Positions 33,421 to 45,825 of a stretch of DNA of 64,000 nucleotides are shown one piece after another. The notes below the pieces were generated by a model, which saw only the letters and a list, made by a program, of their open reading frames with translations, ran no database searches and was not told the DNA's origin. A program made the translations under genes and the position numbers. This DNA comes from Fragilaria crotonensis (taxonomy: Eukaryota; Bacillariophyta; Fragilariophyceae; Fragilariales; Fragilariaceae): contig JAKSYS010000148.1 in NCBI GenBank assembly GCA_022925895.1, forward strand, positions 1-64,000, given 5' to 3'. Positions within the stretch are counted from its first letter, which is position 1; every line of letters begins with the position of its first letter.

Positions 33421-33960
33421 ATGATGCATGCATAGTACTGGAAGACTACAGTACTGGAGGACGACAGTACGGACTACAGACTACAGAGAGAAGGCTTATA
33501 TTTTCGTTGATCGACTAGATTTAATGCATAGATGACCTTGACATGCTTTATCATTGAATCGATGCTGATCACGTAGAGTTATGAGTTTATCAGACCCAAC
33601 GGCTCAATGATATGAATGGTACCATCCGGTCGACGCAGAAGGAGAGAATCGACCGATCGTTTCATCATGGTCAAGGAGACCAAATTCATGTGATGGATAC
33701 GATGTTGAGCAGACTCGTCGGGACTCGAGTCATTCGAATCACAAATATTCGATGAATACAGAATAGGCATAACGGCATGAGCCGAAAATTATGCTATTTA
33801 GATGGGATAATTGCAGAACGTCCGTTGAACGAACTGCGACACCCTATATGTCATCCCCAACGAACTGGGATAGACGAATCTCCTAAATACAAATAGGCAA
33901 GTCACAACGGTAACTTGAGATGTGCCGTACAGTTCTTGTGAACTTTACATCCCAAACCAC
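33421..33960. other. Intergenic region before the copia fossil
   Basis: No gene was recognised. A 5' long terminal repeat of the downstream element could lie here, but the second copy needed to identify it is missing, so none is called. Confidence 0.35.
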
Positions 33961-36900
33961 TCACTTCATGCTTGAGCTACATACATCAGAAAAAGCACAA
34001 CAACACCTCAACCATGAACCAAGCCCTCCAACGATGCGGTTTTAACCCCGCAACTGTCAACTACTTGATTGACCAAGGCTTTGCGTCGCCATCCGACTTG
34101 ATGCTTGCCTCTGAGTCCGACCTCGACTCGATTGCGAGGACCGTCGGAATGAATCAGCTCGCGGTGCGGCTGCCAATGTGACGATGCCGTTCATAGCTCT
34201 TAAGAACTTGAAAGGCTTTCGTTTTGGGCAGACGAGCGCAAGCGTATCGGTTCCAACGCGGACCCAGAGCTTTTTGTTGCCGCGTTGGTACCTGTGTTCA
34301 CTGCTAAGTGCCAAGACTACCAGGAACAAAAAGAAGCGGCGAAGGACGAAGATGCATCCAAGCCTGACAGTTTGAAGAAGTTGGTTAATTGGGCTCTCTG
34401 AATGAATCCTTTCATAACTACCTACGTCAGATTATTAGCGCCGCCAAGATTCCCCTTATCTACCTTGCTAGAGACGAAAGGGAGCCACCAGCAGCAGTCC
34501 TTGATCCTGCGGACTTCGAGAGTCCAACGGAGTACCTTATCGAAGCGACGGTCTTTGAAGGGCGGCATTACGAACTTGATAACCCTCGCTTTTATCGCGA
34601 ATTGAAAACGTTCGTGGTAAACGGAGAAGGTTGGTCCTACATCAAGAAATTTGAGAGGTCCCAAGATGGGAGGAAGGCGTACCTGGCTTTGAAGACGCAG
34701 TGTGAGGGTACAGCATCGAAAATCACACGTAAGAATAAGGCTTACGCCGGTTTCAAACGCAACCTACAGCGGATCACGTCGCCAGTACAAATTCCAGGAC
34801 TATATTAATACCCATCAGACGGCCCATAACGAGATTCTTGATTGTGACCCGACCGAAGCCGCCCGGAATCGAAGAAAGTCTCGGATTTCTTGAAGGGAAT
34901 TACAGACCCCAAACTGGAATCGGCGGTGTCGGTAGTACTGGGTGATCCGAAAATGTTGAGTGATTTTCAGATGTGCCAACAGTATCTCTCGACAACGGTC
35001 GAGAACAGGGCTACCCTTGAGAAGAGTAAGGAACGGAACATCTCTGGTGTAAAAAGCGGCGACAAGTCTGACAACAAAAAGGTAAAAGGTGGCAAGTTGC
35101 CGAAGGGATTTAAACTAGAAAATAAATGGTACCCGCCGAACATCTTCCGTCTCCTGAGCCAAGAGCAGAAAGATCAGCTCAAGGAATGGAGCGATAAGAA
35201 AGGCAAGAGGTCTGTTGCTGCGATGAAGAAGCAAATCAAAGATGAGCTGAAGAATGAGATGAAGACAAAAGGAGGAGACGACAAGGATAGCAACGATGAA
35301 GAGTCGAGTGCCGATGATGCCGCCGGAAAAGAGTTTGGCCGTGGCGCTCACAAGAAGAAACAGAAGAAGGGCTGACTAGCACACACGGTCGCTATGGTTT
35401 CGCAGGCCGTGTACTCTATAAATTACGATGCAATGCGAGGAGATGGTCATCGCTCGGGTCGCTGTGAAATGGATTCTCACGCCGATACCTGCGTAGCCGG
35501 AAGCAATTGCGTTCTTTGGAATACACTGGACGGACGGCAGACGTAGAGGCCTACTCCCGACTACCCTTCGAAGAAGATACCGATAGCGACGGTGGCGACG
35601 GCTTACGATTGCCCGACTTCGGAGCTACGTTTGTGTTAATCATTAACGAAGCTCTTTATTTCGGAGACTCGCTTTCATTTTCGCTCCTTTCTCCCAACCA
35701 ATTGAGAGATAACGATGTACACGTTGATGAACGACATCGACAGCATGCACATGATTCACTTTTTGGCATCTACGTTCCTCCGAACCTCTCAAAATACCAT
35801 TCACTCGACGGCGTGGTCGCCGGATTCGACACACGACCCCTACCAAGATGAACTTGACGATGTTAACCTCCATGTTGAATTGACCTCTGATGTGGAATGG
35901 ATTCCTAGCACCTTTGCCCTCTCACTCGCGGAGGAGGAAGTTGCAAATCCAGACGACGAACAGAGGATTTCAAACTTGCGAGCTCGGCGCGTGAAGGTTC
36001 TAGCTTCGAAAACAGCAAAACTACGAATCAAGAGTTGTTTACTGACCCTGGCTGCGACCCAGTATCCATTCGAGATCCAGATAGCTAACGAGGTCAATGC
36101 CCAAGATCATTCGGACGATCCAGTCCTGAGAAGGATTGCGGCTCTGACGATAGCGAAAGAGGACTCGGAGGAGACGTCGACAGTAGCGGCAATTCGAACA
36201 GGCGACGTTACTTCAAGTCTGACCCCGGAGAACGTGGCACGCCACTGGATGGTTGGAATTGAAACTGCGAGAACGTCATTGAAAGTGACGACTCAAAGAG
36301 GCGTTAGATCAATTCCAAACCCAGCGACGCGACGCTTCAAAACTCAGATGGCGCACCTGCGTTACCCGAGATTAAAGGGGATGTTTTATGCTGACATCAT
36401 GGAGCCCAAGATAAAATCAGTCGATTCACAACGATACGCCCACATCATTGGAAACGGTCGCGGCTTTTCAAGGCATATCCAATGGAGCGGAAGAACGAAT
36501 CGATTTACGCACTAGATGATTTTGTCAAGAAAGTGGGAATCCCTGAAACTTTGTTGTGTGACAACGACGCGACGATGGAAGGATGGGGAGAATGGAAGAA
36601 ACGGGTTCGAAAGTACTCGATCGATCCGAAGTATACCGAACCGTACTCACCATTTCAGAACAAGGCGGAGCTGGATATAAGAGAGCTCAAGAGAATGATT
36701 CGACGATTTCAAGACAAGACGAGATCTCCTCGAAGACTTTGGAACTATTTGGTTAATCTTTGTGCCAATATAAGGTCTTTTATCGCGGGGACGCATCCAG
36801 ATCTACACGGACGGAGTGCCTTCGAGCAAGTGCATGGATGGACACCGGACATTTCGCTCTACGTCATGCATGGTTGGTACGACGTTGTTGCCTTCCTCGA

Positions 36901-39258
36901 TAATGACAACGAGCGAAAGTTGGCCTGTTGGCTGGGTCCAGCGGAGGACTACGGCGGCGGGGACGCAGTGTTCCTGCTACCGAAATCCGCAAGACCGATC
37001 GTCCGAAGCACAGTCTGGGCACTGACTCCAACCGAACGTGCTGATCGCAAGGATGAGATCGAAGACTTGTTAAAATCGATCGATGGTAAGATAGGTGACG
37101 ATCGGACGAACGAGGAGGTGGCAGGAGAGCTCGGCAACGAACAGTTTCCGTTAATCGACATATTCGGGACCTTAATGACGCGACGGAGGAGGATTCGGAA
37201 GAGAATACACTCAGAAGATCCGACGCTGATGAATATACCCCAGAAGCATTCGATAAATACTTAACTGCCGAAATCGTTACCGACCGTGGAGGTGATATAC
37301 TTCGCGGCACCGTGAAGAGCCGGAAAAGAGACAGTGACGGAAAGCCGATTGGATCGTCGAATCCGAATCCATTACTGGATACTCGTGAATACTTGGTGTG
37401 TTTCGAGGACGGAACGGAGGAGACGTATACTGCGAACCTCATCGCTGAGTGCCTATACTCACAAATTGATGACGAGGGTCGCAGGCTACAGGTGATGAAA
37501 GAAATCACCGATCATGAGAAGGGAAGAAATGCGCTCAGGATGAAGACGCATATTATTCCACCAAGGCTGGACCGAGGCCCAAGCGGACTACGCGCGGATG
37601 GCGCCTCCTCGTCGAGTGGAACGATGGGTCCAGTTCTTGGGTCTCACTTGCAGACTTGAAGGATTCGTATCCAGTTCAAGTCGCCGACTATGCAGTCGTT
37701 AATAATTTGACACAAGAACCAGCCTTCCGATGGTGGGTTCCGTTTGTACTCAAGAAACGAGCAAGGATCTTGAAGAAGGTCAAATCCAAATATTGGTCAA
37801 CTTCGCATAAGTACGGATTGGAACTCCCGAAAAGCGTGGCAGAAGCATTGGCGATCGACAAGAGAACGGGGACGGACTTTTGGAGAAAGGCAATTGAAAA
37901 GGAAATTCGCAACGTGTTCCCTGCCTTCGAATTCATTGAAGACGACGCCGCTCAAGTTCCACCGGGGTATGGATTCGTTGACACTTACTTCGTTTTTGAT
38001 ATCAAGATGGACCTCACTCGTAAGGCCAGATTGGTGGCAAGGGGTAGTATGACTGAGGCAACGAAGGAGGAAACTTTTGCATCGGTCGTTAGCAGGGATA
38101 CCGTGAGACTCTTCTTTCTCTTGGCCGCTCTCAATGACTTAGAACTCTTATCGTGTGACATCCAGAATGCATATCTTGCCGCGCCGAACAAGGAGAAAGT
38201 ATGGACGAAGTTCACCGATCAACTCGGTCCTGAGTACAACGGAAAGAGAGCAATAATCGCGAAGGCACTTTATGGTTTACGTTCAAGCGGAAGATCCTTT
38301 CGAGATTATTTAGCTTTGAATTTGAGAGATGGGTTTCGTATCGTCCAAGGCCGATCCAGACCTTTGGATGAGAAGCGCGCTCAAGCCAGACGGGGACAAG
38401 GTTTACGAATACGTTATCTCGTATGTCGACGACCTTATATTCCAAGGGATCAACCCGAAAGAGTTCATGGGCTCGTTAGGACAGCGTTTTACCTTGAAAC
38501 CTGGGAGCATCAAAGAACCTGATACGTACCTTGGAGTTGATGTGAAGAAATTCCGAATTCCGAACAGCGACGACCCCGACAAGGTGAGATGGTCATTCGA
38601 ATCAACTTCGTATGTCAAGAAAGCCATCACGGATTTGGAGCAGGAGCTTGGTGAAGCCGATCTCAGGTTGCTACCTAGTGCAAAGACACCTTGTCGAGCG
38701 GATACCGACCTGAATTGATTTATCGCCCGAGCTAGGCAGCAAGCAACTGAATTATTTTCAAGGGTTGATTGGGGTACTTCGATGGATATGTGAGATAGGG
38801 AGGATTGACATCCTGATGCCCGTGTCGTTGATGTCTCGATACTTGGTCTCGGCAAGGCAAGGACACCTGGAACAAGTCTTCCACATTTTCGCATATTTGA
38901 AGCACCACCCGAGGTCCACAATGGTATTCGATGACACAATTCCGACGTTCCGCGGTGAGCGTTTCGTCAAGTGCGATTGGTCCGAGTTCTACCCGAGGCA
39001 GCCGAAGCGTTACCGGAAAACATGCCAATCCCGAGAGGTAAAGAGGTCGTAATGACCTGTTTCGTGGACGCCGACCATGCCGGGTGTCGGGAGACGAGAC
39101 GTTCGCACTCAGGAATATTGATATTTGTCAATCGCGCACCGATATTGTGGTACTCTAAGCGGCAGAATACGGTGGAAGCATCGACCTATGGATCGGAGTT
39201 ACTGGCCATGCGTTTATCGATCGAGATGATCGAGGGTTTACGGTATAAACTGCGGATG
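33960..39258 (+). mobile_element. Ty1/copia retrotransposon fossil (CoDi-type, diatom), broken and cut at the repeat junction
   Basis: Parts in order: gag-like region (about 34015-35375), a pol segment before the integrase (about 35400-36350), integrase (about 36350-37060), reverse transcriptase (about 37840-38720, with the YVDD signature) and RNase H (about 38760-39258). The family follows from gag before an integrase-RT-RNase H order and from the RT and RNase H motifs typical of diatom CoDi elements. It is broken, with roughly six to ten interruptions of its frames, and its 3' end and 3' LTR are absent because it stops at the inverted-repeat junction. Its age cannot be set from LTRs; motif preservation suggests a moderately young insertion. 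Confidence 0.8.
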
Positions 39259-39295
39259 AGCATACTTGATACGACACTCCGTTGCGTTGTATGAT

Positions 39296-41753
39296 AACCG
39301 AATGATTTGAATTGGTAACTCGTATGCATACAACGCAGCGACATTAGTGTATTTTTTTCTACCAGTAATGTCGACGCTTGTACAACAAGGCGACATTAGT
39401 GTGATTTTTTTCTACCAGTAATGTCGACGCTTGTACCACACGGCGACATTAGTGGATTTTTTTCTACCACTAATGTCGACGCTTGTACAGCACGGCGACA
39501 TCGACATTAGTGTGATTTTTTTCTACCAGTAATGTCGACGCTTGTACCACGCGGCGACATTGGTGGATTTTTTTCTACCAGTAATGTCGACGCTTGTACC
39601 ACACGGCGACATTAGTGGATTTTTTTCTACCAGTAATGTCGACGCTGGTACAGCACGGCAACATCGACATTAGTGTGATTTTTTTCTACCAGTAATGTCG
39701 ACGTTTGTACCACGCGGCGACATTGGTGGATTTTTTTCTACCAGTAATGTCGACGCTTGTACCACACGGCGACATTAGTGGATTTTTTTCTACCACTAAT
39801 GTCGACGCTTGTACAGCACGGCGACATCGACATTAGTGTGATTTTTTTCTACCAGTAATGTCGACGCTTGTACCACGCGGCGACATTGGTGGATTTTTTT
39901 CTACCAGTAATGTCGACGCTTGTACCACACGGCGACATTAGTGGATTTTTTTCTACCAGTAATGTCGACGCTTGTACCACACGGCGACATTACTGGATTT
40001 TTTTCTACCAGTAATGTCGACGCTTGTACAACACATCGACATTGGTGGATTTTTTTCTACCAGTAATGTCGACGCTTGTACAACGCGGCGACATTGGTGG
40101 ATTTTTTTCTACCACTAATGTCAACGCTTGTACAACAAGGCGACATTAGTGGATTTTTTTCTACCAGTAATGTCGTCACATGTACACGATGGTGCTTGCC
40201 GCCACTTTTACGCTGCGCAAAAACACAGCGGCACTTACGAGAATTCAGTGCGTCAGTGGCGCAAACGTCATCAAAGAACATGTTTTTCAGAAATGCACTT
40301 CAGAAATTCCTGTGTATTATTTGCCATCTCATTGTTAGCGGACGTTGAAGGATCAACGCGGAAACCTTTGTGAGGCGTAGTACAGTTGTGAAAAAGGACA
40401 CCGCTAGCCGTGACATTGTTCATGGTAGCAGCAGATCCGAGATCAACGAGGAAACGATCATGAGGCGTAGTACCGTTGGGAACAACGACAGCGAGGAAAC
40501 CTTTGTGAGGCGTAGTACAGTTGTGAAAAAGGACACCGCTAGCCGTGACATTGTTCATGGTAGCAGCAGATCCGAGATCAACGGGGAAACGATCATGAGG
40601 CGTAGTACCGTTGGGAAGACCGACAATTCCGCTATCTTTGATGTTGACAGAGCTGAAAAACGAGGCTTCCAACACGTGTACAAATCAAGGAACACTAGTT
40701 CGAGTTGCAGAGTCCAGGTGGCGTACAACTTGTCAGGACAGTACGGCTATCCTTGAAGCAAGCAGGCAATGAAACGCGATAAAGCAAAGAAGAAGAAGAT
40801 AGATTGCCTGCGACCATTTCTTCATCACCATGGCATGCACTGTGCAAAGCCTTCTTCTTGAGCAGTAGACCTATCTTCTATAGTGGAACACTGGACACAA
40901 CTGCAATCCTTCCAGGTAATGTGGGTAATTCAATTGTTCTAACGGTCGCTGAAAATCTGCAAGTTGTTGACACTATTTCTGGAGCCCGTTTGGAATTGGC
41001 ATGTGGAGACACTGTATTCACATTGATTCCAAGACAGGCTGCCATCAACAAGTTGACGCATGTCCACAAAACAATCATCTCGCTATACGCACTAGAGGGC
41101 GCAAACAAAACAATCATCTCGCTATACGCACTAGAGATTTGCAGAACAAGGGATAGCTAGCTGTCGCACTGAGACCGGGAGATATGCTTATTTTCAATCC
41201 AAGATATCACCACTGCTTGTCATCACGCACGGACTCTTACCAATGTAAGGATGTTTTTTGTCTATCCTTATATCTAAAAACTGCAGTTGTAGGAGGAAAT
41301 GACAACTCACAGCCCTGAATAACAACGTTGTTTGTTGCAACCTGAATAATCTGCAAATTATCGAATTGGTAGCATAAAATCCACTCATGTGGCCATCGTG
41401 TACATGTGACGACATTACTGGTTGAAAAAAATCCACTAATGTTGGCTTGTTGTACAAGCGTCGACATTACTGGTAGAAAAAAGGCCACCAATGTCGCCGT
41501 CGTGTAAAAGCGTCGACATTACTGGTAGAAAAAAATACAATAATGTCGATGTCGCCGTGCTGTACAGCAAGCGTCGACATTACTGGTAGAAAAAAATCCA
41601 CCAATGTCGCCGTGCTGTACAGCAAGCGTCGACATTACTGGTAGAAAAAAATCCACCAATGTCGCCGCGTTGTACAAGCGTCGACATTACTGGTAGAAAA
41701 AAATACACTAATGTCGCTGCGTTGTACGAGTTACCAATTCAAATCATTCGGTT
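39296..41753. mobile_element. Nested foldback-type element (right copy)
   Basis: Reverse complement of 19894-22343, with the same arrays (about sixteen units at 39335-40190 and about six at 41400-41730) and the same single-copy middle. Near 39325 it has a six-base TGCATA insertion absent from the left copy. It starts only 37 bp from the inverted-repeat breakpoint. Confidence 0.78.
40271..40675 (-). CDS. Hypothetical repeat protein inside the nested element (right copy)
   Basis: Mirror copy of 20970-21374, coding the same 134 residues with two 45-residue repeats. Identical translation in both arms means no lesion separates them here. Strand and function remain uncertain. Confidence 0.3.
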   Translation of the reverse strand: MLEASFFSSVNIKDSGIVGLPNGTTPHDRFPVDLGSAATMNNVTASGVLFHNCTTPHKGFLAVVVPNGTTPHDRFLVDLGSAATMNNVTASGVLFHNCTTPHKGFRVDPSTSANNEMANNTQEFLKCISEKHVL

Positions 41754-43914
41754 GTTAGATGCATAGTTCTCGCACTCCCGAATAGCAAATTTCAACATGA
41801 ATTCTGCTGGGAGAGTAATGTCGTTCACAGTCAGGGAGGTACTCCATGTTGCTCTTCCAAGCAACGCGGTAGCTAGATGACGACGATAGAGGTCGAACTT
41901 GTTACAATCCATATCCAGCTGAATTTTGGCCGATTTGTCAATTGCATGCTGTGGAAGTACACGGAAGGACCAGATTTGATGGCGTGATTGGTCCCTTCAT
42001 GACCAGAGTTCGTGGTGGTCTCAAAGTGCCTAATGCCCTTCCGCAAGTAGAAACAATAACTTTGCTCATGTGGGATGATACAACCACGGATGAAGTCCAA
42101 CAGTTTCTCTCCACCATCATCGCTGAAAATGGCCTTCACAACATCTGACTTCAAATAAGTAATTAATAGGGCCTTACTTCTGTAGTCACAGTGATCATGT
42201 TAGGTACAGTCAACGACATACATGTGGAGACCAAAATAGTGTGACTTACACTTCATATTGTTCTTCTTTCGAGTCTACCCCGCGGCGCATCCAGCTATAT
42301 AGCCAGTTTTGAATTACTCTCACCTGACTTCTTGCAGAATCTCTCTTGCCCTTGCGAAAGCCTAAACCTCTGCATTCTTGTCTCCAGCCTTGATGAACAA
42401 GATGCCATCCACAGCGACTACGAACTGCGTTGACAAAATATGTCGCAATTGCGTAGTCGACCTGCGCCATTTCTTGGGAGTCGCCATCTGTCATGACAAG
42501 CTTAACCAACCGCAATTTTTGAGTACCTAAGAGCACAGGAAGTGCTTCTTGGAATAACCAACGGAACAACCAAGATCTTTCATTTGGGGCAAAGCATCTG
42601 ACCACTACCATCACATTTCTGTCCGAATCCTTGACCAAAAGTGTAAGCAAGGGTCTGCTTTCATTGTTTGTCTCATGTGTCCCATCAATGCAAACGACTT
42701 CTGGAAAGGCTTGAAAGAGACGTCTACCATCTGGCAACACCCAGCAACATGCAATAAGAATGTCCTGGTCGTCCCTTGCTCCAACTGGGTGCCTACTTCT
42801 CTGGGCATATTCCTTGAAATCGGCTGTCTCTGTGACCTCCAGAGGTACAGACTTATGGGTTGGGGCGCTTTCCATTGTGGTCACCATGGAAAGGCTGGTT
42901 AGATTAACCCCATCATCAACAGGATTGCCTTCAGTTCGTGCCGCCTTGCGATTTTGACCACGAATTTCTTTCGTATTCCCGTTATGATACAGACAGACAA
43001 ATGATGCGCCAATTTTTTGGAGATAATTCAGCATACTGTCTGACGGTGACATGTCAGAGGGTAAGGCAGCACCCTGAGGTGAATAATCCATTAAATCTTG
43101 TGCCATTCGGGAAAAACCTTGAACATAAGCCATCTGTCCACGGGTAAATAGCTCACCAGTACTGCTTCGGGTGAACAATGCAGCTTGTGAGGGCAGGATA
43201 TTGGCAGCAGCCATTGCAGCAGCTGCATTTTCCAGGGTAGGAGCGTCCAGAAAACGTTTGCAATTGGTTATCTCATTGGAAGGCATGGGTGGGTGACCCC
43301 TATGCTGGTTGTCTCTGACCCCACAAACTACGTGGAAGCTGTACTGGTCTAGTCGAATGACAATTTTTGCAGAACAAGTACACCTTGTATCGCGTTGGGT
43401 GCAATTACGTCGTCGCAATGCCTTTCCTGAGTTATTGGAACCACGAGAGTTCCTTTTGTCTCCAATATAGGTGGTCACACGATAAGCATCGGCTTGCGCA
43501 ACATCCAAACGATGATGATACTTACGGCCATTACTGCACAGCAAAACGCGTTGGTCCTTGCAGGCTTTAGCACTACTTCCATTGGATATCAGGGCACAGT
43601 TACCAAGGGATCTGGCGGCTTGGCATAAATCAGTGATAAGTTTTTGGCCTCCAGAATCCTTGCCGAATCCTCCAACAGTAGGGTACAGCAATGGACTGAA
43701 GCGCACAATAAACTTCATGGGGCCTTTGTATAGGGAACTAGTAGTGTACTCGAACAGGTTGTGCTTCGTTTCCGATGAAGCACAGAAATCTTCGGAAGGT
43801 AAGCAAAGGTGTCCATTGAATGGGAGGGACCCAATCCACGTCGCAGTCTTGAAAGCGGTTAAAAAAGCATCCACAGGCTTTGTAGGAGAAACTACTAACT
43901 CTTCTGGATCCTAA
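41739..43914 (-). CDS. MULE transposase (right copy, exon 1 intact)
   Basis: Mirror copy of the transposase at 17755-19908. Exon 1 is open for more than 540 codons (42246 to about 43910), running from the N-terminal region through the zinc motif, both catalytic Asp regions and the CGWHLVHQGW motif to the intron donor. Exon 2 (to 41739) has one C missing near 41965 compared with the left arm, which shifts the frame. Together the two arms show that the ancestral gene was probably intact, so the element may have been active recently. MULE transposases usually have 500 to 900 residues, and the size seen here fits. Confidence 0.78.
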
Positions 43915-44262
43915 AGGCAGGACAACGAATGGAGAGAGCATAATGTGAGCATGAAAGAGGATTTTGGCAAAGCAACAGGGGTTGAAGCAACCAAAACAAA
44001 CGAACCATGGTGTGGACCATAAAGGTTAAAACTGTGGTAAATTGTGGCGGAAGTTGTGGGTATTCAATGTTATAATCACATTAACACACGAAGATTTTTA
44101 TTACTGTTCAAACAAATGTCGGGCAGATTTATCTTCCTTATCCATGACGAAGTTTTGACTAAGGTTGCTTGGAAAATGGCTCCTGTTGACGCAATAAAAC
44201 GAGGATTCCGAAAAGTCAGATTCTGCGACAAAAATGTTGACGTCATTTCCTTGCATTCTAAT

Positions 44263-45825
44263 AGTATGCTCCTCCATCACCTCTCATCTGTCATTGTGTC
44301 ATTGTTCATCGTCATCAGATTCTTTGTTCATCATCATCATAAAAAAACCACAAGAAGTGCTTGCATTGGAAACTACTCCGTACATATTTGCCGAAAGTTT
44401 ATTTGAATCGAACGGTTCACACAGGAATCGAACTGTTCGAGCACTGTAATCCAATGAATCCAACAGGATGTTTTGCTCTGGATCAGATTGTGTTGTATTC
44501 ATCAACTGAAAGAGGTTAGATCCAGTTTCGAGCTCGAGGACAAGATGATAAATGTGTCAACGAGGAATGGCAAGAGGTTACAGACGTAACTGGCGCGGCT
44601 ATTAGAGTCCTCATATGGTACATGTGAATGGGTTCGTTGAACTTCGTCTACTCTACGATGCTTCTAGTGCTGAGGGGAGAAAATCATGGAGGTCTGATCC
44701 GCGAAATCCTCCAGCTCAATATTATGGTGGCTGTAAAGGACGATGAAGTTTATCAATTTTACCAGAGCATCGCTTTACTGATCTTTTGCGGCATTCGATT
44801 ACAAATCACAAAGCCTGACTTTGAAATGCGAAGAGAAAATGTGCTGCCTTCATACTGATATCAATATACCTCAAGTGCCTCACGAAAAGCAATACAACAA
44901 TAAGCCGGGCTTTGCAAAGGTTCGTCGAGCTCTATTTCTAAAGAGGAGGAATTCCTACATCAAAGAACTGACGCAGGTGGAAATTCCACAATATCTGAAT
45001 TGGGCGCTGCATCTATTGCGATCAACTAACGCCCGGAAGTCAGCCGATGGTTCAATTCAATTTTCATTGAAATCCGTGGAACTGCTTCGGCAGCAGGCGG
45101 AGAGCCTGCAATTTTTCTAAAGCTACTTTGGAGACCAGACGCTGGTGAAATTTGTTTTACTGACACAACAGGCAAATCCATCACGGCTACTTCCATTTGA
45201 AATATGTCTCTTCGTCACGGGACACAGGTTTGGTTTCCTAATAATGCATTGATGATGCGCAAGCGGGGTTTCTACATAGCTTTCCTCTAGCGCAACCGAT
45301 TTGAGCCGTTACAACCCGCCTCCCCACAACGTCGTCATCGGCGCGATAAATCTACCTGTTGCTAAAATGCCGGTATAGTTGTCCTGAGAAAATCTCGAAG
45401 TGGACGTGAAACGACGATGAAATTCACCAATTGAGTCGGAACAACCGCGTTATGAAACGTGAACCAAAATCCAGCGTTCAGAGTGACGCAACTGCCAGCC
45501 ACAAATGTCTCGTTAAACGAAATGCGACCAAAGTGGGAGACATGCTCAGACTTCTTTTAACGGAGCTCTATTTCTGCAGCGATGGAATCACTACGTCAGA
45601 ACAAAGACCCGAGGACGCACCACACTTTTGGTGGCATCAAATGTCATTGTGTTCGTCAGAACGAAAAACTTGATGGTTGTACCATTCTACTTGGTAACTT
45701 TAGACCAGGAATCATCGGAAAGTGTAAAACGGCTGAAATGCTAATCATGCATAGCTAAAACCATTATGGCTCTGTCTGTTGAACACGGGATGTGCAACGC
45801 TGCTTCAACAATTTCGAATCACAAG
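44263..45825. other. Region between the MULE and protease C (right arm)
   Basis: Mirror copy of 15823-17384. It holds the 3' flank of protease C and the orphan flank of a lost fifth unit. No gene is supported. Confidence 0.5.

Larger units (their letters stand above)
39259..44262 (-). mobile_element. MULE transposon, truncated copy in the right arm
   Basis: Mirror copy of 17385-22380. It keeps the terminal inverted repeat at 44223-44262 but lacks the opposite one, because the inverted repeat ends at 39259 against the copia fossil. The nested foldback-type element (39296-41753) and transposase are included. Confidence 0.78.

Noticed and set aside
22380-39258. Simple missed-adapter hairpin read as the cause of the inverted repeat
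   Set aside because: Such artefacts give arms that meet with no spacer; here 16.9 kb of unrelated single-copy DNA separates them. A different assembly error remains possible.
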